Origin: JASFWK01 sp050049355
Lineage (GTDB): Bacteria > Chloroflexota > Anaerolineae > B4-G1 > DUEL01
Reading direction: 5' to 3'
Length of the DNA stretch: 19,081 nucleotides
NCBI GenBank assembly: GCA_050049355.1
Contig: JASFWK010000033.1
Location: forward strand, 1 to 19,081
Part shown: positions 1 through 6,038 of the stretch, piece after piece
How the letters are laid out: every line of letters begins with the position of its first letter
How positions within the stretch are numbered: the stretch's first letter is position 1
The notes under the pieces: model-generated
What the model was told of the DNA's origin: nothing
The model's database searches: none
Seen by the model: the letters and a program-made list of their open reading frames with translations, nothing else
Made by a program: the position numbers and the translations under genes

Positions 1-211
1 AGAGGTGCGTGGCAGGGGGCTGCTTATCGGCGTCGAACTGCGGCCTGAGGCGGGTGGGGCCCGCCGTTTCTGCGAATCGCTCAAGGAGAGGGGCATCCTC
101 TGCAAGGAAACGCATAAGACGGTCATACGCTTCGCTCCGCCGCTGGTGGTTACCCGCGAGGAGATTGACTGGGCGCTCGGGCATGTCGAAGAGGTCTTGA
201 TGATGTCGTAG
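1..211 (+). CDS. rocD: Ornithine aminotransferase, C-terminal fragment (partial at window start)
   Basis: The reading frame is open from the first base (codons begin at position 2) and ends at TAG 209-211, so only about the last 70 residues are present. They read EVRGRGLLIGVEL..., then a segment with GILCKETH and TVIRFAPPLV, then an acidic helix. This is the C-terminal small domain of class III PLP-dependent aminotransferases, and the CKETH...IRFAPPL combination is characteristic of ornithine-oxoacid aminotransferase. That cytosolic enzyme interconverts ornithine and glutamate semialdehyde in arginine/proline metabolism. The PLP lysine and N-terminal domain lie outside the window. A GTG at position 5 is internal and not a start. 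Acetylornithine aminotransferase is the main alternative, but the KETH/IRFAPPL wording favours RocD. Confidence 0.85.
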   Translation, partial: EVRGRGLLIGVELRPEAGGARRFCESLKERGILCKETHKTVIRFAPPLVVTREEIDWALGHVEEVLMMS

Positions 212-217
212 GGTACT

Positions 218-315
218 CTAGTACTTGATCACTGAGATTCTGATCTGTCGAAAGCTGCTCTTTGCGCCTGCCTGTGAGGAGTTCGCGCACCAGAATCCGT
301 ATGCTCAAGTACTAG
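218..315. repeat. Nested inverted repeat in the rocD to CDP-alcohol transferase spacer
   Basis: CTAGTACTTGA at 218-228 is the exact reverse complement of TCAAGTACTAG at 305-315 (11 bp). Inside it, GATTCTG at 236-242 pairs with CAGAATC at 291-297 (7 bp). The unpaired segments between the two stems are 7 nt on each side (229-235 and 298-304), so the fold is symmetric. Further in, GCGC at 264-267 can pair with GCGC at 285-288. The element starts 6 nt after the rocD stop and ends 44 nt before the next start. It could be a structured 5' leader, a two-site operator (the outer arms contain the palindrome AGTACT) or a long-range terminator. There is no T-run after it. Confidence 0.45.
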
Positions 316-359
316 CGCCGCAGCTCCACTGTAGGAGGCTCTCAGGAAGGGGTGGGGCA

Positions 360-929
360 ATGTTTAGGCATACCAAGCCGCTGGCCGACCTTCTGACTGT
401 GGGACGGGCTCTTCTTGGCCTCTGCATCGCCGGTCTGGGAGGGCTGAGAGGCGGCGCGGAAGACCTTCCTCTGGCTGTGGGGGCTGTCATTGTCTCTTGG
501 TTGACCGATCTGTTGGACGGCCCGCTGGCCCGCCGCGACCCCGATCTCCACACCAACTGGATCGGGGAGCACGACGCTGAGGCCGATCTGACCGTCTCGC
601 TGGGGGTAGCGGCCTATTTGGTTTTGAGCGGGTACATGGTGGCGTGGCTGGGGGCGCTGGTGGTGCTGGTAGTGCTGGCCTTGTGGATCTTCCACTCGCA
701 TCAACTCGCCTGGCCCTTCTACGCGCTTCCTTACTTGATTCTGGTCATCGTGGCTTTTCGCGACGCTCCTCTGTTTGCCTGGCTGGCGGTGGGCTACCTT
801 GCGGTGACGCTTGTAGTTCACTGGGAGCGCCTATGGCATGAGAGTCTGCCGGAGTTCTTTCAGGCTGTCAACAGCCTGTACGGCGGACAACGAAGGGAAG
901 CCAGTGGCGTTGGCAATGGCGACCTGTAG
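360..929 (+). CDS. CDP-alcohol phosphatidyltransferase family membrane protein (divergent)
   Basis: A 189-residue membrane protein. I place the start at ATG 360 because the purine-rich AGGAAGGGG (344-352) precedes it. The same frame is open from 225, but the extra 45 residues do not look like protein of this family. Residues 50-76 carry the CDP-alcohol phosphotransferase signature: DLLDGPLAR (D50, D53, G54, A57, R58), then G69, D72 and D76. Members transfer a phospho-alcohol from a CDP-linked donor, as in phosphatidylglycerophosphate synthase, at the inner membrane. The spacing is unusual: the motif has ten residues between AR and G and two between G and D, where the family consensus has eight and three. 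Hydrophobic helices follow at about 77-130 and 133-165. The acceptor alcohol cannot be read from sequence. The gene converges on the prepilin peptidase gene with a 16-nt gap. Confidence 0.7.
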   Translation: MFRHTKPLADLLTVGRALLGLCIAGLGGLRGGAEDLPLAVGAVIVSWLTDLLDGPLARRDPDLHTNWIGEHDAEADLTVSLGVAAYLVLSGYMVAWLGALVVLVVLALWIFHSHQLAWPFYALPYLILVIVAFRDAPLFAWLAVGYLAVTLVVHWERLWHESLPEFFQAVNSLYGGQRREASGVGNGDL

Positions 930-945
930 TGGCAGGGTCAGGCTT

Positions 946-1695
946 CTAGGCGCTGAAGAACCACTGCGCGATCTCTGCTCCCCATAATAGAGTGGTCCAC
1001 CCACCGATGATGAGAAATGGACCGTAGGGGACCGGGTCGCGCAGGGAGCGGAGCCTCGTGATCAACAGTATCAAGCTGATCAGTCCGCCGGCGAGGATGG
1101 CCAGAAGGAGGGCTTCGATCACCATGGGGAAGCCGGTCACCAGCCCCACAAACGCTGCCAGCTTCACGTCCCCTCCACCCATAGCCCCGGGTCCAACCAG
1201 AGCGTTCCCGACGATCGCCAGTATCAGGAACGTGACGTACCCCGTTACCCCGCCCAGCAACGCGCTCTTCCAGGACATCCCGTTGGTGAAGAACGAGCCG
1301 ATCAGCGCCAGGCCCATGGCGGGTACGATGACCACGTTGAGGATCAGCCGTCGCTCAAGATCGGTGACTGCGACCAGGGCGAAGATGGCGGTGTAGGCGG
1401 CGACAAAGCCAAAGTGGAGTGTCGGTCCGTACAGTAGGTACAGGTACCCGAAGAGAAAGCCGAGGACCAGTTCGACCAGCGGGTAGCGCATAGGAATTGG
1501 TGCTGAGCAATTGAGACACTGGCCGTGGGCGACGGCGTAGCTTGGCAGGGCAATCCACTGGTACCAAGGACGGACGCGTCCACAATAGGGGCAGCGTGGG
1601 CGCTGTGGCGCGCGTCGGGCCGGCAGGTCGGTCCCTAGCCGGTTCACCACCGCCCCCAGCACCATGCCTAGCAGAGCAACGAGCGCAAGGTTCAT
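946..1695 (-). CDS. Type IV prepilin peptidase / N-methyltransferase (A24 family)
   Basis: A 249-residue polytopic membrane protein of normal family length. This aspartic protease cleaves the leader of type IV pilins and pseudopilins on the cytoplasmic side of the membrane and usually methylates the new N-terminus. The N-terminal cytoplasmic loop has the zinc-type cysteine pairs C35/C38 and C60/C63, as in bifunctional enzymes. The two catalytic aspartates are D112 (VTDLERRLI) and D176 in GGGDVKLA (173-180). About seven further hydrophobic segments fill the rest. The ATG at 1695 fits the usual short hydrophobic N-terminus. A sigma70-like promoter ends only 7 nt upstream, so no ribosome binding site is present and the message may be leaderless. 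No pilin or secretion ATPase gene is nearby, so whether it serves pili or a competence/secretion system is unknown. Confidence 0.92.
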   Translation of the reverse strand: MNLALVALLGMVLGAVVNRLGTDLPARRAPQRPRCPYCGRVRPWYQWIALPSYAVAHGQCLNCSAPIPMRYPLVELVLGFLFGYLYLLYGPTLHFGFVAAYTAIFALVAVTDLERRLILNVVIVPAMGLALIGSFFTNGMSWKSALLGGVTGYVTFLILAIVGNALVGPGAMGGGDVKLAAFVGLVTGFPMVIEALLLAILAGGLISLILLITRLRSLRDPVPYGPFLIIGGWTTLLWGAEIAQWFFSA

Positions 1696-1702
1696 GGGGC
1701 GG

Positions 1703-1730
1703 ATTATACCGTATTGGAGCGGACCCGCAA
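1703..1730 (-). promoter_or_regulatory. Sigma70-like promoter of the prepilin peptidase gene, near-leaderless
   Basis: On the minus strand TTGCGG (1725-1730) and a perfect TATAAT (1703-1708) are separated by 16 bp. The -10 box ends 7 nt before the ATG at 1695, so transcription should begin at or next to the start codon. No Shine-Dalgarno is present in the CCGCCCC between them, consistent with leaderless initiation. Confidence 0.65.
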
Positions 1731-1767
1731 AGCTAGTACCACGATTTCATCTCCGGAGACTGTCAAG

Positions 1768-1791
1768 TCTGGGGAGCCCTCTCGCCCCAGA
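1768..1791 (-). terminator. Stem-loop downstream of exonuclease III gene, possible terminator without T-run
   Basis: TCTGGGG (1768-1774) and CCCCAGA (1785-1791) form a perfect 7-bp, GC-rich stem with a 10-nt loop. It lies about 65 nt past the stop of the minus-strand xth gene and before the prepilin peptidase promoter, where a terminator would be expected. No T-rich tract follows on the minus strand, so it is only a candidate. Confidence 0.35.
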
Positions 1792-1855
1792 GCAGACTGT
1801 CCTAACCAGTTGCAGTGCCGGATCCGTGGATTCTCTGGCTGCGCGCACTGGCGGG

Positions 1856-2647
1856 TCAAAGAGTGAACTCGGCTACCAAGAAGGTGTGATCTGAGGGACG
1901 CTCCGCCTGACGGGCCTCGACATCGATCCACGCGCGGGTGGAACGGTCGGTCAGTGTCTCCGTGGCCCAGATGTGATCCACTCGCCAGCCGATCCCACGA
2001 CTGACAGGATCGCGCGCCCGATAATCATAGTAAGTGTACTGTCCGGGCTCGTCAGGATGGTGTCGACGGAAGACGTCCGCAAAGCCCCACTTGCGCACCC
2101 GCTCCAGCGCAGCTCGAGCCTCAGGGTGGAAGTCGACATGGTTCTTCAATCTCTGAGGATCGTATATGTCTATGGGCTCGGGAGCCACGTTGAAGTCGCC
2201 CATCCACAGAAGGGGCTCCTCGGGGACGTAGTGACGCTTGAACAGTGCCCGCAGCCGGTCGAGCCACTCCAGCTTGTATAGGAACTCCTCGGAGTCGGGA
2301 GAGCGTCCCTGGGGGACGTAGGTGTTGACCACGGGTATCCCTGTGACCACCGCCCGAATCAAACGTGCCTTGTCTGGCTCTCCGCCGTCGTCGAAGCCGA
2401 AGGCAACTTGCTGGGGCTCCTCTTGGCTCACAATTGCCACTCCGGCGTAGGCTTTCTGCCCGCTGAAGACCACGTGGTAGCCTGCCTCCCTCAGCGGCTC
2501 TACCGGAAAGTCCTTGTCCTGCACCTTGGTCTCCTGCACGCAGAGCACGTCGGGTTCCTCGCGGCCAAGCCAGTCCGCTATCAGGTCCATGCGGACTCGG
2601 ATGGAGTTGGCGTTGTAGGTTGCCACCTTTAGCACACGGTCTGACAC
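1856..2647 (-). CDS. xth: Exodeoxyribonuclease III / class II AP endonuclease
   Basis: A 263-residue cytosolic DNA-repair enzyme of the EEP (Xth/ExoA) family. It cuts 5' to abasic sites and removes 3' blocking groups in base-excision repair. All key residues are visible in order: N12 (YNANSIR), E39 of QETK for the metal, Y110 (VNTYVPQG), D151 and N153 of GDFN, D224 (WRVDHIW) and the D253/H254 pair in PSDHTF. The start is GTG at 2647, since GGAGG on the minus strand (2655-2659) sits 7 nt upstream. Upstream ATG extensions in frame add residues that look non-coding. The gene lies 205 nt after panE on the same strand. Nothing in the sequence suggests special regulation. Confidence 0.93.
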   Translation of the reverse strand: MSDRVLKVATYNANSIRVRMDLIADWLGREEPDVLCVQETKVQDKDFPVEPLREAGYHVVFSGQKAYAGVAIVSQEEPQQVAFGFDDGGEPDKARLIRAVVTGIPVVNTYVPQGRSPDSEEFLYKLEWLDRLRALFKRHYVPEEPLLWMGDFNVAPEPIDIYDPQRLKNHVDFHPEARAALERVRKWGFADVFRRHHPDEPGQYTYYDYRARDPVSRGIGWRVDHIWATETLTDRSTRAWIDVEARQAERPSDHTFLVAEFTL

Positions 2648-2654
2648 TTTTCTT

Positions 2655-2659
2655 CCTCC
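2655..2659 (-). promoter_or_regulatory. Ribosome binding site fixing the GTG start of xth
   Basis: The minus strand reads AAAGGGAGGAAGAAAA just before GTG at 2647. The GGAGG core lies 7 nt from that codon and decides it over the longer ATG-initiated frame from 2746. Confidence 0.75.
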
Positions 2660-2852
2660 CTTTCTCCTCACCAGCTGCACAACAGCCTGGGCGTGTTGCA
2701 GGGCGTTATCTGATGACGGGAGTCTACGCGCGCGGCTGGATCGCACAGCTAGGTGGTGCCAGCAGGCTTCGCGAGAGCCAAGTCCGCCTGATCGCAGATG
2801 GCACCCTTCGAGACGCTCAAGACGCCTTGGCTGACTAGCTGAGGTTGTGGTG

Positions 2853-3797
2853 CTAAGGTTGTGAGAACTCCACCTGTCCTCTGGCCTTCAACTCCAGGGG
2901 CAGCAGAGCCTGATAGATGAAGGCATGCAGCGGAGTTCGAACCCCCGCCTCTCGACCCAGGCGTACCACCGCGCCGTTTTGCGATTCAAGCTCGGAGGGT
3001 CGTTCCTCCAGAATATCTCGCTGCATCGAGGCAGTGCCTTCTGGCGGCAGCCCATCTATGAACGCCATGGTCTGGTGAACGATCTCATCGGGCAGGGCGA
3101 TCCGACACGCCTGTGCTACGGCGAGTATCTCCTCCATCGCCCGTTCCAACAATCGCCGTGTCTCGGGGAGGCTGCGTAGAATTCCCACAGGTGCGCGTGT
3201 CACAGCTCCCACGCCGCTGAACGACGCGATAAACAAGAATTTCTTCCACATTGCTGCTTTGATGTCTGCGGGGATCTCTGCGTCCACACCTGCCCGCGCG
3301 AAAATCCGGCGGAGCTGCTCGGCGCGCCCGCTGAGGCGACCATCTAGCTCGCCGAAGGCCACGTAGGGCTCGATCCCTGCGTGGCGGATGTGGCCCGGTT
3401 CCACAATGGAACTGATGATCCTGCATAGGCCGCCGAGTACGTGTTTGGCGCCGAGAACTTCGGCCAACTGCGCGGGTGCTTCCACGCCATTCTCAAGGGG
3501 GACAACGAAGGTCTCCGGTCCGACCAGAGGGTGCATTGCCTCTGCGGCATCTGATACCTGCCAGGCTTTGACCGCTACCAGAACCACGTCGACTGGTCCC
3601 ACCTCCGCTGGATCGTCGGTTGCCTGCACCGGACGCACCACGAAGTCACCTTCAATGCTTTGCACACGCAAGCCCTGGCTGCGCATCGCTCGTAGGTGCG
3701 CTCCTCGCGCGATGAGTGTTACTTCCTCGCCTGCATGTGCCAACCGTGCGCCAAAGTAGCCTCCAACAGCGCCCGCGCCGAAGACTGCAATGTGCAT
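2853..3797 (-). CDS. panE: 2-dehydropantoate 2-reductase (ketopantoate reductase) family protein
   Basis: A 314-residue NADP-dependent oxidoreductase with the ApbA/PanE fold. The family enzyme reduces ketopantoate to pantoate in pantothenate/CoA synthesis. The Rossmann motif GAGAVGG is at residues 7-13, K77 lies in VAVKAWQ, N103 in ENG, the catalytic lysine is K186 in MWKKF, and E269 lies in SELESQNGAVV. The start at ATG 3797 has GGAGGAG on the minus strand (3807-3813) 9 nt upstream. One oddity: the position matching substrate-binding Asn180 of E. coli PanE appears to be Ile190 (MWKKFLFIASFSG). Many PanE-like paralogues of uncertain substrate show the same local sequence, so the substrate is less sure than the fold. 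No other pan gene is in the window. Confidence 0.8.
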   Translation of the reverse strand: MHIAVFGAGAVGGYFGARLAHAGEEVTLIARGAHLRAMRSQGLRVQSIEGDFVVRPVQATDDPAEVGPVDVVLVAVKAWQVSDAAEAMHPLVGPETFVVPLENGVEAPAQLAEVLGAKHVLGGLCRIISSIVEPGHIRHAGIEPYVAFGELDGRLSGRAEQLRRIFARAGVDAEIPADIKAAMWKKFLFIASFSGVGAVTRAPVGILRSLPETRRLLERAMEEILAVAQACRIALPDEIVHQTMAFIDGLPPEGTASMQRDILEERPSELESQNGAVVRLGREAGVRTPLHAFIYQALLPLELKARGQVEFSQP

Positions 3798-3904
3798 CTT
3801 CTATGTCTCCTCCTTGCATCCCATAGGTACTCTACTCAATCAACGTTCTTCTCAAGTGCCCCGCAGGGTCAGTTTGTGCCCACGTCGGTGGCAGATGGAG
3901 CTCC

Positions 3905-5656
3905 TCACAGTGTCACGCCAATCCCAGAGTCGGTGTGCCAAGACACGCATCCTTTTTCGTTCTCGTGGCGTTCGTCGGTGTGGGGCTTTGCCATTGCCTC
4001 ACGCCGGGCCAAGATCGCCTGCCTGTCTTGCTCGTCCAGGCCACCATCATGGTACAGTTGCGCCAGCGCCCTAGCAGCTGCCCGGCGCACGCCTATCTTT
4101 TCGTCCTTGAGAGTAGCTATGAGGGGCGCAACCGCCTGGGCGTTGCGGATTCTCCCCAGCGCTCTCGCAGCAGCCAGGCGGGCGGGCCACTCGTCGTCCC
4201 TGAGGGTACTGCTTAGCGCATTCACCGCTCGCGGGTCGCCGATCTTGCCCAGGGCCTCAGCGGCGGCCCGGCGCACGTGGCTACCACGGGAGTCGAGAAG
4301 GGCAACTAGCGGTTCCACCGCCCTCTCATCTCCGATCTTGGCCAGGGACTTGATGGCCTGCTCCTGCCGGCGCCAGTCGCCCGCGCCAAGCTCGATCAAG
4401 GCCGTGACCAGGCGCTCCATCTCCGCGCCACCGATCTCCGTCAGCACCCTGGCGGCGAACCGGCGCACCACCGCGCGATTGTCCTTCAGAGCGGCGAAAA
4501 GCTGATCCACCGCCGGTTCGCCGATCTTCGCACATCGATCCCACTCCCGTCGGGCGATCCAGTAGGTCGCTCCCAGTTTGTCCCGTTCCGGCTCCCAACC
4601 CAGCGCATCCAGCGCGTCGGCTGCTGCTGCCTGCACACCTTCCTGCTCGTCTTGGAGGCATGCGACCAGATGCCTGGTTGCTCGTTCATCTCGTATCTTT
4701 CCCAGTCCCCGCGCGGCGTGCCCGCGGACGCTCGCTTTGCGGTCCCCCAGCGTGCTGATCAGCGCCTCGAGCGCGCGTTCGTCGCCGATCTCGCTCAGCG
4801 TGGTGGCGGCGAACTTGCGCACTCTGGTGCTACCCTTCTCCAGAGCGGCGATCAGGGGCTCCACCGCAGGACCGCTGATCTCGATCAAGGCCGCCATGGC
4901 GGCCGTGCGCGCGTCCTTGTCATTGCGCTTGAGCGTGGCGATGAGAGACTCCACTGCAGGCGCGCCGATCTCGATCAGCGCTTGGGCGGCTGCCTGGCGC
5001 ACGTCGCTATACCTGTAGCTTGTCAGGATGTCTATCAGGGGCTCCACAGCACGCTCATCACCGATTTCCCCCAGGGCTCGCGCAGCGGGCTTGCGTCCCC
5101 GGCGTTCGCGTTTCCTGAGGGCGGCAATGAGTGGTTCCACAGCCGGACTGCCTACCTCCACACATCGATCCCACCGGTGCTTCCCAAGCCAATAGGCTGC
5201 CCCCACCTCGTCTCTGGTCGGCTGCCAGTCGAGCTGGTCGAGCGCCTCGGCGGCGGCTCGGCGAATTGCCCATGACTGGTCCCGGAGAGCGATCAGCAGC
5301 GGCTCCACCGCCCGTGGATTGCCAATCTTGCCCAGCGCCTCGGCGGTGGCCTTCTTGACACCATTCGCGTCCTCGTCTTTGAGGATGGTGACCAGCGGCT
5401 CCAGAGCCTGAGGATCTCCGATCTCGCCCAGCGCTTCGACAGCAGTCCGTCGCACACTGGAGTGCTCATCGTGCAGAGCGCCAGTCAAAGGGACTACCGC
5501 TCGCCTGTCGCCGAGCTCGCCCAATGCCGCGGCTGCGCCCCTACGTACCCTCGAATCCTCCTGATAGCCGAGGGCCTTGATGAGGCCTTGCACGTTGACC
5601 CTGTCCTTCAGCTTCTCCACATTCGGTGGGCCGAGGAGTTTCCTCAGGAATGACAT
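3905..5656 (-). CDS. HEAT-repeat (PBS-lyase-type) scaffold protein with two matching inserts
   Basis: A 583-residue soluble alpha-solenoid made of roughly 15 HEAT repeats of about 31 residues. A typical unit is VRRAAAEALGKIGDPRAVEPL plus a short linker. It has no enzyme motif, signal peptide or membrane segment, so a protein-protein scaffold or regulator role is likely. Two non-HEAT inserts are near copies: residues 142-167 (DW then AAYW then WDRC) and residues 352-377 (GW then ATYW then WDRC). They are exactly 210 residues apart, suggesting an internal duplication. The C-terminal 45 residues are charged and not repeat-like. The start at ATG 5656 has GAGGAG on the minus strand (5666-5671) 9 nt upstream. 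Fe-S lyases of the phycobilin type share this repeat, but no phycobiliprotein gene is nearby and that role is not supported. Confidence 0.85.
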   Translation of the reverse strand: MSFLRKLLGPPNVEKLKDRVNVQGLIKALGYQEDSRVRRGAAAALGELGDRRAVVPLTGALHDEHSSVRRTAVEALGEIGDPQALEPLVTILKDEDANGVKKATAEALGKIGNPRAVEPLLIALRDQSWAIRRAAAEALDQLDWQPTRDEVGAAYWLGKHRWDRCVEVGSPAVEPLIAALRKRERRGRKPAARALGEIGDERAVEPLIDILTSYRYSDVRQAAAQALIEIGAPAVESLIATLKRNDKDARTAAMAALIEISGPAVEPLIAALEKGSTRVRKFAATTLSEIGDERALEALISTLGDRKASVRGHAARGLGKIRDERATRHLVACLQDEQEGVQAAAADALDALGWEPERDKLGATYWIARREWDRCAKIGEPAVDQLFAALKDNRAVVRRFAARVLTEIGGAEMERLVTALIELGAGDWRRQEQAIKSLAKIGDERAVEPLVALLDSRGSHVRRAAAEALGKIGDPRAVNALSSTLRDDEWPARLAAARALGRIRNAQAVAPLIATLKDEKIGVRRAAARALAQLYHDGGLDEQDRQAILARREAMAKPHTDERHENEKGCVSWHTDSGIGVTL

Positions 5657-5713
5657 GCTTCACATCTCCTCATTACACTACCTGGGGCACGGATCTGATC
5701 ATTAGCCAGTGGG

Positions 5714-5830
5714 TCAGCGATCTCTCCGCCGCACCTGGGACTGTCCTATGTAGTCCAGTGCTTTGATCAAGCCTTTGACGTTCCTATTGCTCTTCAGCTT
5801 CTCGATGTTCGGCGTCTGAGGGGACGGCAT
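5714..5830 (-). pseudogene. Truncated HEAT-repeat paralogue (N-terminal relict)
   Basis: A 38-residue reading frame starting at ATG 5830, behind AAGGAG 8 nt upstream, and ending at TGA 5714. Its NIEKLK...NVKGLIKAL core matches residues 12-29 of the HEAT protein encoded 57 nt downstream (NVEKLK...NVQGLIKAL). After QVRRRDR it stops where the full protein continues into its first repeats. No HEAT sequence follows in the other frames before the next gene. The two copies differ at many synonymous positions, so this is an old duplicate that lost its body, not a recent local copy. The intact start and ribosome site leave open expression of a short peptide. A longer frame reaches 5923 but has no family resemblance upstream. 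Confidence 0.6.
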
Positions 5831-5964
5831 TCCCAGGACTCCTTCCCGTCCCTGTGCCATCTGCGTCGTGCTCTCCGACTGCTGGCGGTGACTGGGGAAC
5901 CGGCGCCCCCGGCCACTCCTCACATCGCCGACCCGTCCTCGTGGGGGTTGAAGCGGTAAGCACA

Positions 5965-5983
5965 GCTGGCCGGGCAGGCCAGC
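5965..5983 (-). terminator. GC-rich hairpin downstream of the molybdenum hydroxylase operon
   Basis: GCTGGCC (5965-5971), a 5-nt loop, and GGCCAGC (5977-5983) form a perfect 7-bp stem about 55 nt past the stop of the fused hydroxylase at 6039. It fits the end of the long minus-strand operon. There is no T-run after it on the minus strand, so it is a possible terminator or mRNA 3'-end stabiliser only. The rest of 5831-6038 shows nothing else. Confidence 0.4.
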
Positions 5984-6038
5984 GAGGGAATCAGCACCAG
6001 ATGCTGGAGTCGCGGGGACTCGGTGGGGCGATCCCTAC

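Noticed and set aside
342..821. A 159-codon minus-strand frame opposite the CDP-alcohol transferase
   Set aside because: The translation is rich in His, Gln, Arg and Pro with no domain; the plus-strand frame carries the enzyme motif and membrane helices.
1761..1766. A perfect TTGACA (-35 consensus) on the minus strand upstream of the prepilin peptidase gene
   Set aside because: No acceptable -10 box lies 15-19 bp downstream; the box nearer the gene pairs better with TTGCGG.
2648..2852. The 205-nt gap between panE and xth, checked for RNA genes or small genes
   Set aside because: Only the xth ribosome site and a short AGGTTGTG duplication near 2841-2861 were seen; no stable fold, promoter or gene could be supported.
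2935..2946. GTTCGAACCCCC, resembling a tRNA T-arm
   Set aside because: It lies inside the panE coding frame and no acceptor stem or anticodon arm can be formed around it.
3696..4505. A 269-codon plus-strand open frame, and another at 4652-5275, opposite the HEAT gene
   Set aside because: Both are antisense to the repeat protein. Their Ser/Ala/Arg-rich translations mirror the HEAT codons and show no domain, so they are shadows of the repeat composition.
3905..5656. About 93-nt periodicity that could be mistaken for a DNA repeat array
   Set aside because: The periodicity comes from 31-residue HEAT units in one intact frame; the units are diverged at the DNA level and there are no constant repeats with variable spacers.
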